64,000 bases of DNA from Umbilicaria muhlenbergii (taxonomy: Eukaryota > Ascomycota > Lecanoromycetes > Umbilicariales > Umbilicariaceae): positions 4,255,341 through 4,319,340 of the forward strand of contig KK106984.1 of NCBI GenBank assembly GCA_000611775.1, given 5' to 3'. The notes beneath the pieces were generated by a model. It was not told where the DNA came from. It did not search any database and worked only from the letters and a program-made list of their open reading frames with translations. Position 1 is the stretch's first letter, and each line of letters begins with the position of its first letter. Made by a program: the position numbers and the translations under genes. This document shows positions 1-11,375 of this stretch, piece by piece.

Positions 1-290
1 CCAGCGAGCGGCTGCTGGTGTCTGTGAATAGAAATGCTGCGCTGTGATGCTCGTCCCAGAAATACCTTTGATGAAGTCTTAGTACTTTGCTATTCATAGC
101 AGTCTGCTTCATGTGTGACTAGGAATACATCGAGGCTTTCTTGTTAATACAAGAACCGTGGAAGCCACGGGTAATATCGCTGCCTTCCTTGACATTTACA
201 ATCTTATTCTCGTGTCTTTTTCTATTGTCCAGAAAATATTCTACCCTATCATTATCGTTCTTGTTTGCTACTCCTCTCACTGTCTTCGTC

Positions 291-1223
291 ATGCGTCTTC
301 TCGCTGTTATCCCCCTCCTCTTCACCTTAACCGCATTCATTCTCTCTCTCCTGTGCGTCTTCGCTGGCTCGAAGCGCGGGTACCTCGAAAATGCAGACAT
401 CGTAACCGTACGTATGCCCCAAACCACTCTTCCCAAGAACCCAAGAGTTAATCCATAACAGCTCAACACTTCCATGCTCGGCCGCTTCGCCGTAACGCCT
501 TCCTCCTCATCATCGTCCTCATTACTAGGTTCTCTCGAAAACGGCCTCAAAGGCGGTCTCAATAACCTGGTCGGAGACCTCGCCAAAGAACTCGACCTCC
601 ACGACTTCTACTCCTGGCATATCCTAGACTACTGCGAGGGATACTACACCCCGTCCGCGATCGCAAACGCTACGTCGAATCCGGCTAAGAATGTCACGCA
701 TTGTTCCACCCAGACTACGTTTTTTCATTTCGATCCTACGGCTGTGCTGCAGAGCGAGCTTAAGGCCGGGATTAACCTTACGGAACTGAAATGGCCACAG
801 GCGATCGAGGATGCGGTGACGGCGGTGGAGGTGGCGAGTAATGCGATGTTTGTGCTTTATTGCATTGGTATTGCTACGGCTGGGGTTGCCTTTTTGGGCA
901 GTGTTGTGGGATTGTTGGCGGGCGGGAGGTTGAGTGCGTTGGTGAATTTGATGCTTGCTATGGTAGGTTGGATCTCTCGGTCGTTGGCTGTTTGACGCTG
1001 ACGTGTATCGCAGCTGGGCTTCCTTGCCCTGGTTCTCGCTTCTGCGATTGTAACTGTCATCATGTTCAAAGTTACTAATGCTGTCAACGACCACGGTAAC
1101 GATGCGGGTGTCGCGGCTAATAAGGGGACTACATTCTTGGGAATGACTTGGGCGGCGACGATATTGATGCTTTTGGCGGCTTTTGCGTGGGGTGGAGAAT
1201 GTATGATGGGCAGAAGAAAGTGA
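291..1223 (+). CDS. SUR7/PalI family membrane protein
   Basis: Likely plasma-membrane protein of the SUR7/PalI (claudin-like) family, which acts in eisosomes/cortical patches or in ambient-pH sensing. Exons are 291..407, 462..962 and 1014..1223, giving 275 residues. The first intron has a GTACGT donor and is phase 0; the second is 51 bp. The N-terminal hydrophobic segment (about residues 3-25) is followed by the family-type stretch ADIVTLNTSMLG across the first splice junction. A Cys-containing extracellular loop with several N-glycosylation sites follows, then three more hydrophobic segments near residues 165-185, 190-215 and 245-262. It ends in a very short basic tail, unlike the long cytosolic tail of PalI proper, so a SUR7-like role is more likely. 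The start is the first ATG before the hydrophobic segment. The family is clear; the exact role is inferred. Confidence 0.8.
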
Positions 1224-2278
1224 CCAGCGTGCATCATGGAGGCCAGATGATACTTGTTAATATAGAGTGATTTTCGGGCGTCGGTTGAGAATGATAGGAG
1301 CAGGTACCCTTTGGAAGAGCGCACAGGTTTAGCGCATATAATGAAGACAAGTACTTGGACTGCATGCTGTTATGGATCTCCGAGTGTTCCACAGGCTCTT
1401 GCGGTTTACTTTGTCAGATGACCATGTACGTCGCCTAAGCACCAGAGTAGGACATCGTGCCATTTTAAATATGCAATGACCATGACATGACTGAGTGCGA
1501 AGAGGCCAGAGGTCCGTGTTGCTCGAGTGCTCCACCATGACTCTCGCCGCCAGAGTAGTGAGTTAAGTGGCCAAGAATGCCTCAAGCATCATCACCCAGC
1601 GCGTCTCTTGATGCAAGACGGAAAAAGGAAAGACATTATGATTAGGCTAAGCAGAGTGGCATCGCTCGTCGACATTGGCTAAGAGGGGTGGCATCAGGTA
1701 GCATGTCGATGCAAGGGATGAGAAAGACAGGTACATTGATTGAGGAGAGCACAGCCAATATGTACGGCACATGGGGCAAAGAGTCACGTTCCCTTCCTTC
1801 TCATATCTCACCGCCATAATGATGATTGAGGCTGCAGGACGTATATTCGTATATCGGAGGATTGACGTGGCCATGAAATCTAGCCTCCTTGGCTGGAAGG
1901 ACGGAAAGTTCAGCCAATGCGATGCCAGGTCGGCTCCTCGGTTACGATGCCTCTTGCGTCCGATGACTTCATTGGCTAAGGGGAGCGACTGGCTCGACTG
2001 GCTACCGCACCGTTGCATTTGCGGGGCAGACAGGCAGACACAAAAGAGAAAAGGCCCGTCCTCGGTGTCCGCTCATCCTCATCCCCAAAGCCATTGTGCA
2101 CTCAATCACTATCCGTCCGTCAGTTCCAGCCTTTTCGAAGCTATTTGCATATATCACGTAGGCGCTGCGCACTTTTCTTGCTCTTCAGTTGCTAATATTC
2201 TGTACATAGGAGCTCTTTTCTCGGTAGCATCCATACATCTACTGTCCACCAATTACTTTTTTCGCACGGATAGCAGCC
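1224..2278. other. Intergenic, no gene seen
   Basis: About 1.05 kb between the SUR7-like gene and the mannitol-1-phosphate dehydrogenase gene. Open frames here are short, without ATG-led coding character or recognisable motifs. The part next to 2279 must hold the dehydrogenase promoter. I see no tRNA, repeat or clear TATA box. Confidence 0.6.
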
Positions 2279-3569
2279 ATGGGCAAGACAGCAGTGCACT
2301 TTGGCGGTGGAAACATCGGCCGTGGCTTCGTGGCAGAGAAGCTGGTCATGTCCGGCTACGAAGTAAGATCCCTCCACACTGCAACCAGTTCGGTATGTCT
2401 GACAGCCTTATAGGTCGTATTCGTTGATGTCATGGATAGCATCATTGAGCAACTTCAAAAGAACAAGTCATATCAAGTCACCGAGCTCGGAGCGGAGGGT
2501 GAAAAGACGAACACAATCTCGAATTACCGTGCCATCAACTCCAAGACCCATGAAGCAGATGTCGTCAAGGAGATTGAGGAGGCAGATTTGGTGAGCTTGC
2601 CCCCCCGTTCCTCACCAGGTTCGTCTGTTCTGCATCTACCTAGCTAATTGTCCATCCCAGGTAACCTGCGCTGTTGGTCCCAACATCCTTAAATTCATCG
2701 CCCCCGTAATTGCCAAAGGAATTGACGGCCGGAAAAGAGACACGCCTCTTGCAGTTATTGCATGTGAAAACGCCATTGGTGCTACGGACACCCTGGCTGG
2801 CCACATCAAAGACGAGAAGAATACGCCACAGCACCGCCTTGAAGATCACCACACCCGCGCCCGTTATGCTAACTCGGCCATCGACCGTATCGTGCCAGGC
2901 CAAGACCCCAACGCAGGGTTGAACGTGAAGATCGAAAGTTTCTTCGAATGGGTGGTTGACAAGACCCCTTTCCACGGCCATGGCCACCCTAAGATTGAGG
3001 GTGTCAAGTGGGTGGATGATCTGACGCCGTTCATCGAGCGGAAACTATTCACCGTGAACACTGGCCACGCGGCTGCGGCGTACTATGGCCACAACCGCGG
3101 GAAGAAGACAATCTACGAAGCTCTAGAGGATAAAGAGATTAAAGATATCGTCCATGAGGCGCTTGCGGAGACGAGCCACTTGATAGTGAACAAGCACGGC
3201 ATTACAGTCGAGGAACAGAAAGAATACGTCGATAAGATCATCAAGCGAATCAGCAATCCGCATCTAGAAGACGTGGTGGAGCGGGTCGGACGTGCGCCGT
3301 TACGGAAACTAAGCAAGAAGGAGAGGTTTGTCGGGCCCGCTGCAGAGTTGGCGCACAGAGGGGACAAGGTAGATGCACTGCTCGGCTGCATCGAGATGGC
3401 GTTCCGGTTCCAAAACGTGGAAGGCGACGAGGAGAGTGCTCAGTTGGCGAAGATCATGAAGGAGAAGGACGCAAAGACCGTAGTCAAGGAGGTCTGTGGC
3501 TTGGAGGAGAGCGAGCCGCTGTATAAAGACGTCTTGAAGATCGTGGAGAAGGTGCAAGGTGGGAAATGA
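2279..3569 (+). CDS. mpdA: Mannitol-1-phosphate 5-dehydrogenase
   Basis: Cytosolic NAD-dependent enzyme interconverting fructose 6-phosphate and mannitol 1-phosphate, the route to mannitol in ascomycetes. Exons are 2279..2362, 2414..2590 and 2661..3569; both introns are phase 0 and the product is 389 residues, the usual length for the family. The N-terminus carries the Rossmann motif [11 protein letters not shown] (residues about 7-17). The long-chain mannitol dehydrogenase core follows, with [20 protein letters not shown] and the stretch around [12 protein letters not shown]. The basic stretch [19 protein letters not shown] sits near residues 265-285, as expected in this family. The start ATG lies directly before the Rossmann strand. 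No truncation or frameshift is seen. Identification is confident from continuous family-type sequence. Confidence 0.95.
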
Positions 3570-4009
3570 CTTAAAGGAAGGGCTTCAGCTCGTATCTAGC
3601 TTAATCTAGGGCGGGTGCTGTTTACTTCGTCATCTAACGCGACAAGATCCACTGGTAGGCATGGCGAAAAGTGCTGGTTGTCGTTCGTTGCTTGACCACG
3701 CATGATCCAGTCACACAAGATTTTTCTTTATCATACCTTTCTATTGAGACCAATTGATTCGTCTTGAATGATACTTCACCAAACGGCTTGTGCATCTATG
3801 AGGCAAGATCCGGGTCTTTCCTTGCTGGTCCTCCATTCACTCCTCCGTTCCGCGGACGTCATGCACCTTCACTTTCTTTACCCCTCTCCATCTCAACCAC
3901 GTTTCCAAATCCTTCCAGACCGTCTGCATTCCCATCTCATTCCCATCTCATCCCCATCCGATCACCACGAACACCCCATCTGGCTACCCCGACCTAAACT
4001 TCATCACCC
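3570..4009. other. Intergenic; pyrimidine-rich leader
   Basis: This stretch holds the 3' end of the mannitol-1-phosphate dehydrogenase gene, then a C/T-rich tract from about 3820 to 4005. That tract is typical of fungal promoters and 5' leaders and leads into the ATG at 4010. No gene seen. Confidence 0.5.
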
Positions 4010-4948
4010 ATGCGTCTACCAACCTACAGCCAACCCGGCTTCGCCCCCTTCTTCTTCAACACCGACAACTGGGACATCTTCATCCTGCGCGACCCCTCCC
4101 GCAAACGCAAATTCCAAACCTTCTGCGAACACTACATGGACCGCGTGCGCAAAGGCGAGAGCAACAGCGACGAGATCGATAAATTCACCACGCTGCTCAA
4201 GGGGGAACAACCCGAATATTTTCGGTTGGCGAGGGGCGTGGTTCCGGAGTTTAAGTTTGGGACTGTGTGGGTGGTTTTTCCTCACCTTTTCTTTTCGGGT
4301 GTGATTGAGATGAGGAATTGGTGATGTGGTTGCTGATGAGAGTCATTGCTGCTGTTGCTGGGGTTTAGGATCAAGCCGTGTAACCAGCATGTGGAGCGCA
4401 TCGTCTGTAGTCTGCACGACCTGATCATTCGGCCCTCGATGGTTCGGCCAACCGACGGTGGCGTGAAAGAACGCAACTGCGCTGTCGACCAGGCGGCGGC
4501 TGATAGGGAGGCGCTCGCGAAGGTCATGTTTGGGCCTGGGGTCGACTGGGCGTCGAGTAAGCGGATGAAGCGCTTGTTGGACTCGACGATTGAGTTGGGG
4601 TTTCCACGGACTTGTATGTCGACCCTTTCCCTCTTGACAACGCTCGTCGCGGAAGAGGGGTAAAGACGACTTACTGACTGATGTTGATGACTGGTTCGTA
4701 TAGCCACCACCGAAGAAGCACAAACCGGCTACCCCACCCTGCGAGATGCGCTCGGGTTGCGAATCGATGTCGAATTGCAGGGTAACGTTATTCTGGAGTC
4801 GGGTCCGACTTCTGCGGTTGATGAGTGCTCGACTGTGACGAGTAGTCAGGAGAGTGGTGGTGCGGCGGCTAGTCCGTCCAAGTTGGCGCTGGATGAGTGG
4901 TCGCCGGCGAATACGAGGGCGGGGATGCATCGGCCGCTGGGGCTGTGA
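4010..4948 (+). CDS. Hypothetical protein, 266 residues
   Basis: I do not recognise this protein. The model is exons 4010..4320, 4369..4613 and 4704..4948. The second intron (GTATGT donor, TAG acceptor) is well supported. The first (GTGATG donor, 48 bp) is the phase-compatible choice, but other splice choices near 4250-4368 are possible. The N-terminal part is rich in aromatic and charged residues (NTDNWDIFILRDPSRKRKF). The middle reads as an amphipathic helical region with HVERIVCSLHDLIIRP. The C-terminus, about 60 residues, is Ser/Ala/Gly-rich and probably disordered. There is no signal peptide or membrane segment. High GC at third positions supports coding. Confidence 0.6.
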
Positions 4949-6125
4949 TGGGGTGGATAGAGGAGGCTTAAGGGGAGATGAGAGGAGTGGGGAAGTTGGC
5001 TATGGAAGTGTTTGGGGATGATGGGTTACGGGGCTCATGTGCGAAGGAATATGGAAATGGAGAGCTTTCGGCGGGAGAGGAGGTGGGTGGGACAATTGCT
5101 TGTGGACTGATATGAGAAGGTGTTGAACAGATGATCCCAGCTCGGAGTGATAGCTATCTGCACCCACAAATGGGTGGCTTTGCTTGTAAATATTCACAAA
5201 TACCTGAAAGCGAGTTGGTCTCATCAATGCTACCCACAACTGCAAGGTGATGTGGACATGAATACATTTTACCTGATTGTAGAACCGTTCAGCAATAATG
5301 GTTCTGAGTGGTAGCCAGTAGTCGCTGCTGCAAGTACGACTACTTTAGGCTATTCTCTCCGCGCCAGTACTCAGAGTGAGTGCAAAGTTCCAACTCACGA
5401 CTTCGTGACTTCGATGAGCTCCCATTACCACTAAATCCGACGCTGGCTTCTCACTGGCTTCTCATGATCTTCAAAGCTCTCACCACGACGTTACGCAGAC
5501 CCAACAAACACCGCAGAACACCTGTCGATCGTTGCGCTGATTGTCATGATATCCCAAGCCCCATTTCCGAAGTAAAAATTTCTCAATGTGTCTTGCTATA
5601 CCTTCTACGACGGCCTGGATTTCTGTCGTTCTGACCTACAAGAAAATTGCCACTGCTTGCATCACCCCTCAAAGCGCCGCCTGTTAGCCGGTAGAAGTAG
5701 CAACTCTTTTAGGTTGAAAGCTATGTATGCCCGGCGCTCTTTTACTTAACCTTTCTTGCCCTAATGTAACTATACTAGCCCTTTCGGATCCTGATTTATA
5801 TCATGTGCTTCATGTTTCTTTCTACCAGCACACGTCACGTTTGAAAAAATGTTGATACAGCTCACTGCAGCTATTGGTGAATTGTCACTTCGCCACCGTT
5901 TCCCCGCTTGTGCTTTTACCACCACCCAAAACTATAGATCTAGCCTCCATATTGCTTCATACGCATTTCCTATTCTCACCACACATCTCCATCTTGCGGT
6001 CAATTTTCCGGATTGTGCACTCCGATCCTGGTCCTTCGGCCGATATCCAAGGACCATCCTACCAATTATCAACTTCGCCATACACTGAACCCATTTCGTA
6101 CTCGATCTCTTCCCCCAATACCACA
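4949..6125. other. Intergenic, no gene seen
   Basis: About 1.2 kb of mixed composition. The open frames found here lack coding character, and the stretch near 5849-6125 is the leader of the Cys-rich gene that follows. No repeat or RNA gene recognised. Confidence 0.5.
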
Positions 6126-7095
6126 ATGCCTACACTTCAAGACCTCCTCGCCTGCTATCCAGTGCTCGAGTCTCTTGTAAGTAAAGTTACAAAAGCGGAA
6201 CTCCAGGGTCTTGCATTCTCTTGCACGGAAGTGCGCCAAACCATCACTGGTTCAGCTGCCCTCTTCAAGACCTTGAAGTCTCGTGTCCTATGCGACGGAA
6301 CGGGCGTCGACGAACGCAAACAGCTTGATAAGTCCATAGTCGATCGGCGATGCTGTGGCGGAAATGCATTGATAAGTCCGGAAAATCTTCATTGCCTGCA
6401 GGAGACTCGAAGGCCTTGCTGCAGATGTGGCTTTGCTGTCTGTGAAGTAAGTGCTGCTATAGCGGTCGTATCTGACCCGTCGTGATGCTGACTTAAAGTA
6501 CAGGAATGCCGATTCTCGTTCGCGCCTGATGCAGATTACAGCCTGCCAGCTGAAGCCAGGCGGCCCTCCTGTGCTGAAATGCCGCCTTGTAGGTATACTA
6601 CGAGGCCAGGGCAAGAACCACTATTTATTGCCGCGGAGGCGCCTTCTATGATCATTGAGGATCTTCTCCGTCTCCGGTGGTACTGCACTTCCTGTGAGCC
6701 TCTGATTTTCCACCGCCTCGGAGTTCCCAGCGAGGATTATTGCTCGTGCGACGCTCTTCGTCGGATCTGCCGTCCATGTCGTAAGGATCAATCCATATCG
6801 GATTTCACGTTAGGTTGGCCAAAATGGCGCTTACACACCGTTCCTGACCATTTTTGTGGGCGCAGGGTGGTGATGAGTCTCGATGAACTTGCCGTTGTAT
6901 GTTCAAAAGCCTAACTGACATGCCGTGGAAGCTTTCTAATTGGATTGATAGAAACGTTGTGGCTCCAGTTTGGTTGAAGGAGATTTCGAGAGCATTGTTA
7001 CCTGCAGCTGGTGTCAGAAAGAGGTTCCTAAGTGGCAGTTGGAGCTGCTGCGTAAGAATGACTGTTTGTGTGTACGAAGATGGTTCTCATTTTAG
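6126..7095 (+). CDS. Cys-rich hypothetical protein (zinc-ribbon-like)
   Basis: Unknown protein of 285 residues. Exons are 6126..6446, 6504..6896 and 6952..7095, with GTAAGT and GTATGT donors, all phase 0. The first ~40 residues form a hydrophobic helical segment (YPVLESLVSKVTKAELQGL) that resembles a weak F-box start. The rest is notable for paired cysteines spread over all three exons: CRCGFAVCE, YCTSC, CSCDALRRICRPC, FCGRR and CSWCQKEV. This spacing suggests binding of two or more zinc ions. No signal peptide or membrane segment is seen. The intron phases and cysteine pairing across junctions support the model. Function cannot be assigned; a structural zinc protein or fungal F-box-like protein are options. 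Confidence 0.65.
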
Positions 7096-8160
7096 TCTTG
7101 GCCGTGCTCCTCTTGACTCTTCGAATCGTGTCCATCGCCAGGACAGCACAGTGCTGTCAAAACCATTGATAACGTGGAAACAAAACCGTGTAGCATAACA
7201 GTTGATATGATACGAGTCTACACACTCAACCACACATGGTGCAGTATTCCTCAAGGACCACACTCACCTAACGCGCTCAATACTCATCTACCTAATAGTG
7301 CGTACCTCGTGGGACTTAAAGTCTCCACGAGTTCACTCCTGGTCATCTTCTTTCCTTGCGGTGCTTCCCTTCCAAGGACTTTTATGGCAGTCATCGTAGA
7401 AGACATCACGTGTCAAAGAAGCCCCAGTTACAACCATTTAGGGTACCTTAATCATGCTCGGGCCTACAACTAAAGCCATTACTTCATGATTGATTACTGG
7501 CTGACTCTAACGGCCGAGTAAACCCGGGGTTAGTCCAGAAAGCCTTCTAACGAGCAGCAAGGAGTTATATTATAGCCCAAAGCAGATAAGCAAGAAAGCA
7601 ACGACTCGCTTGGAAGAGCCTACCAAGTCAAAGCCACACCAGCGAAAACCACAAATTTGGTAATGCCCTAGAGTATCGAGCTTGTACAAACATTGACAAA
7701 TAACCACCAATAGAAAACCCCCTATTTGGCCAAGTCCAGTATGACTCTTGGCTGGGCAGCGTACCATAAGAATCGATAGAAATGTGTGCCTAAACTTAAG
7801 CACCAGGAGGCTCCGGAGGACTCCGCTACTCCACATCTCGAATTCGCGCAAATGTTTAGACCTAGAACTAGTCCCTTTTGGGCAATATATCGTCTCCAAG
7901 GCCCTCACGCGTACTCTGTTTACCACACTTCCTCCCTCCCCGTCAGAAGACTTTTTCGCGGTGAGAGATGTCTGCGTGTAGATTTTGCGAGGTCAAAGAA
8001 CTCATGGCAAGAATATATATAGAGGCCTCTCTGCTGTGGAAGTCCAGGAGCTCCCCAGCACTTCTCTCCGTCTTCGATAGTACTTTTTGCTATACTCGAC
8101 GCTGCTTCGACAGCTCACTTATCTCGCTTTCCACATCGATATAGCCACTCGACTACCAAA
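7096..8160. other. Intergenic, no gene seen
   Basis: About 1.06 kb. A minus-strand open frame at 7570-7926 has no ATG and no motif. The 3' part holds a TATA element and the leader of the gene at 8161. Confidence 0.5.
8014..8030 (+). promoter_or_regulatory. TATA element with adjacent 10-bp palindrome
   Basis: TATATATA at 8014-8021 is followed at once by the perfect palindrome AGAGGCCTCT (8021-8030). It lies about 140 bp upstream of the ATG at 8161, with a C/T-rich leader between. A plausible core promoter for the acidic repeat protein; the palindrome may be a factor site. Confidence 0.45.
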
Positions 8161-8799
8161 ATGTGCAACCACTCCCTCCACCCCCCACACGTCCGCCTCT
8201 CCCACTGCGCCACTGTCCTCGAGGCCGGTCTCTACTCCGCCTGCCCAGCGATCGAACTGATCGACGGCGTCCCATCATACGAATCCACCTTCCAGCGCGC
8301 CCCGGCCTACAAACCCTCACTGGAACCGATCGGGGAAGACGAGGAGCCCCCCAGCGACATATGCGCCGCCGAATCCATCCGGGATGTCGAAGACGACGAG
8401 GCCGCCAGCAACGTTTGCGTCGCCGAATCCATCTGGGAAAACGAGGATCCCCCCAGCGACATGAGTACCGTCGGATCCATCTGGGAAGACGAGGATCCCC
8501 CCAGCGACACGAGTACCGTCGGATCCATCTGGGAAGACGAAGACGAGGAGCCCCCCCGCGACGCTCGCGCCTTCTCACCCTTCCCCTCAGACGACAACCC
8601 ACCCACGCGCGACGAGGCCCCCCCCACCACCCCAACAGCCGCGGACCGCCTCCTAGCCACAACAATCCGCTGGCAACTCGAAGACGAAGAGCGCCGAGCC
8701 CGCGAGTTGAGAGAAGCGCGGCGACCATGGGCAGCGAGGAAGTTCCGGCGAGGAGTGAAGAAGGTGAGGGAGGCGAGGAAGAGGTGGATGCAGGGGTGA
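8161..8799 (+). CDS. Small acidic protein with internal 16-residue repeats
   Basis: Single-exon protein of 212 residues, not recognised as a known family. The N-terminus (MCNHSLHPPHVRLSHCATVLEAG) has His and Cys residues of the kind seen in small fungal proteins with a Cys/His head. Residues about 55-145 are acidic and contain tandem 16-residue repeats of the type SIWEDEDPPSDTSTVG. The 48-bp DNA units start at 8428, 8476 and 8524, and an older diverged copy precedes them. The C-terminal 50 residues are a strongly basic Arg/Lys helix. The charge split (acidic middle, basic end) suggests an intrinsically disordered binding protein. A 314-residue open frame on the other strand is the GC-rich shadow of this gene. 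Confidence 0.6.
   Translation: MCNHSLHPPHVRLSHCATVLEAGLYSACPAIELIDGVPSYESTFQRAPAYKPSLEPIGEDEEPPSDICAAESIRDVEDDEAASNVCVAESIWENEDPPSDMSTVGSIWEDEDPPSDTSTVGSIWEDEDEEPPRDARAFSPFPSDDNPPTRDEAPPTTPTAADRLLATTIRWQLEDEERRARELREARRPWAARKFRRGVKKVREARKRWMQG
8428..8550 (+). repeat. 48-bp coding tandem repeat
   Basis: Two nearly identical 48-bp units (8428-8475, 8476-8523) and a partial third inside the acidic protein gene. They differ at only a few bases, which points to recent duplication and likely length variation between strains. Confidence 0.8.
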
Positions 8800-9172
8800 G
8801 TGAGAGGCAGGAGAGGGTGTGGTGGGATTGGCAGGTTTGGTTGGTGCAGTGATGGGAACGAGAGGTGGGGTTCTTGGGGTTTGGATTTGATTGGGAGGGG
8901 CGCCTTGGCTTGCTGTTTTTGTATTGGAGATAGCCTAGATAGTAAATGAAACTCTTTTGACCTAATACTCGTGGTTCTTGAATCGAGCGGTTCGATGGTG
9001 CTGGCCACCGGAGGGGCCCCTCGATATCGTGAAAGCCGAAGAAAATGGTACACAAAGCGCTTAGCTTATGGCTTCCCCACGTTGACGCCAGTTCCATCTG
9101 GGACGCATTTTAGAACGCCAAGGCGCTCCCCCGTTCGAGAACACCACTGACAACAACCCCTGCACCCACAAC
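8800..9172. other. Intergenic, convergent gene ends
   Basis: Holds the 3' ends of the acidic protein gene and of the minus-strand folate gene. No gene seen. Confidence 0.5.
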
Positions 9173-10992
9173 TCAAACCCTCCAAATCGCATCCGCCATC
9201 TTAACGACCTGGTTCATCTCCCCCACATCATGCACCCTTACCACATCCGCCCCCCCCCTCACCGCCGCCGTCACCGCAGCAGCCGTCCCCCACCCCCTCT
9301 CCCTCGCCTCCTTCACTCCCGTAATCTTTCCAATAAACCCCTTCCGACTCGTGCCCACCAACCACGGCAATCCCCGCAGTGCCTCATGTTCTCTCAGCTC
9401 GTCTAGTCGCCTCAACAACTCCAGGTTCTGCGCCTGCGTCTTCGCGAACCCGATACCGGGGTCCAGGATTATGCGCCACCGGCGAATTCCTGCTTCTTCG
9501 GCTGCGCGGACGCGGGAGGCGAGTTCGCGCGCGATGGTGGGGATGAGGCCGAGGGGGTAGGATGTCAGGGTCGACATTGTGTCGGGTGTGCCGCGCATGT
9601 GCATCAGGATGACGGTGCAGCCTAGTTTCGCGACTGTGGGGAGGAGGTCGGGGTCTAGAGTGCCGGCCGAGACGTCATTGACGATGTCAGCGCCGGCGGC
9701 GATGGCGGCAGAGGCGACGGAGGCGCGGTAGGTGTCGATTGAGATTGCGGTTTGGGAGAAGGCGAGTTGGGAGCGCAGGTGGCGGATGGTGGGGAGGATG
9801 CGGGAGAGTTCTTCGGAGGGGGGGACTTGAGGGGCGTGTGGGCGGGTGGATTGGCCTCCTATGTCGAGGATGGTGGCGCCGGAGTCGATGAAGGATTGGA
9901 GGGTGGTGGTGACGGATGATGGGGTGAGGGAGTGGAGACCGCCATCTGAGAAGGAGTCTGGGGTTAGGTTTAGGACGGCCATAATCCGGGTTTGGCGGGT
10001 AGGGTTGAGGGACTGGATAGAGGGAAGAGACGGGGTGAGTGGTGTTAATGGCGATAGGGGAATATCGGGAGAAGGAAGAGCCTTCAGTTGCGTCAGGAAT
10101 GTAGGTGCACGGTCTGGAGAGGGGAGGGCTTCATCCGGGATGAGACTGTTGGGTTTGAATGAGTATTGATACATTCGAGAGTGCCGGGAAACTCACTCGC
10201 ACAATGGCCGAAGTACGAAATCTCGTTCCATCATCAACTTGTGAGGAATGGAAAGTCGCGGGTGTTCGACTGTTTGAGTGTCGTACAAAAGTATGTCCAA
10301 GTCGATATTACGGGGCCCCTTTTCCACAGTTTTCTTCCTCCCCAAACTGTTCTCTATATCCTTGAGTTCGTCGAGCAGCTCTATAGGATCCAGAGATGTT
10401 TTGACCTACGGCCCTCAGCATTAGTCTGTACTTCGTAATTCAAGCTATAGATACATGTACGCCAGAACTTCTCATCGTAGCACTAACCTCACATGCTCCA
10501 TTGATGAAAGAATGCTGATCTGTAACATACATAGCTGCAGTCTCGTAGAGCGAACTAGTTCGAAGCACTTTTATTTTGCGCCGGTCCATCTCCCTGCAGG
10601 CTTCCTCGATCATGCCTATTCGATCCCCAACATTGCTGCCCAGCGCAATAAAAGCTCGATGTGGCAGATCCAAGCTGCTGGGAAGAGATGCTTGATCGGG
10701 TATACTCGCATTTTCAGGGGCTATGGCCTGTACAATACGAGGGTTAGGGCTTCTGTAACAGTTTAGCCAAGGATAATCAGGGTGCCGGGGAGAAGACCCA
10801 CATCTTGACAGCATTGACGACATTGGTACCATTTAGTGCATGGTTTTGATTAATGCGCAGCCCCGTTCTCATGCTGAACTTGGCTGATTGATTACTGGAG
10901 ATGTGGCTATTCAGGGAATACACCCTTTTCCGCGTTGGAGCTCCATAGAAGGGAGCTTGCGACAGGCAGCGTAGTAAACGCAATGCCTTCAT
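9173..10992 (-). CDS. FOL1: Bifunctional HPPK-dihydropteroate synthase (folate synthesis)
   Basis: Makes 7,8-dihydropteroate from 6-hydroxymethyl-dihydropterin in two steps, and its second domain is the sulfonamide target. Minus-strand exons are 10802..10992, 10488..10752, 10197..10405 and 9173..10145, giving 545 residues; every junction keeps phase. Residues 1-30 (MKALRLLRCL..., Arg-rich, no acids) look like a mitochondrial presequence. HPPK spans about 94-240 with FIALGSNVGDR and the signature GPRNIDLDILLYD. DHPS spans about 270-545 with MAVLNLTPDSFSDGG, DIGGQSTRP (Gln where Glu is usual), DPGIGF, GTSRKGFIGK and RVHDVGEM. The dihydroneopterin aldolase domain that yeast Fol1 carries at its N-terminus is not encoded here, so that step must come from another gene. 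Divergent from the nitronate monooxygenase gene. Confidence 0.92.
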
Positions 10993-11375
10993 GGATTTAC
11001 GAGACCACAAGCTTCTCAGTGCCTGGATCTTTGATACTGTTCACCGCGGGATCCACGCCTCTTCTGCTGGTAGTTCGGCTAACGAAAATGAAGATATTTG
11101 CGGACAAGCACGTGAAGACGTCGATTCTTTCGGGCCTCCTCAGCCCCTGTCTGGCGCTAGGCGAGATACTCGTGATGCTTTAGTGGAACATGGGGAAATA
11201 CCTCGGTCCGAATGGTCTCCTCTTCCCGGGGCATATATCAGCAACGACACTCGCCTCTTCCATTGCTCATCATCTTCCTTTTCCTCTCGCTCATCATATT
11301 CTTTTTCTTCCTTGAGCAACCAACTCACCTGAGGAAAGTCTTTGAAATTAACAATTTGCGCAAATTACCCTCAAG
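10993..11375. other. Shared divergent promoter region
   Basis: 383 bp between the start codons of the folate gene (minus) and the nitronate monooxygenase-like gene (plus). It contains an AT-rich CATATAT element near 11229 and a C/T-rich tract up to 11330, typical of fungal promoters. No separate gene seen. Confidence 0.5.

Noticed and set aside
7570-7926. 118-residue minus-strand frame
   Set aside because: It starts at GTG, has no motif and no splice partner.
8153-9097. Long minus-strand open frames (314 and 248 residues) opposite the acidic repeat gene
   Set aside because: They are Arg/Ser-rich mirror images of the GC-rich coding strand with no domain; the plus strand has a promoter, an ATG and an ordered repeat protein.
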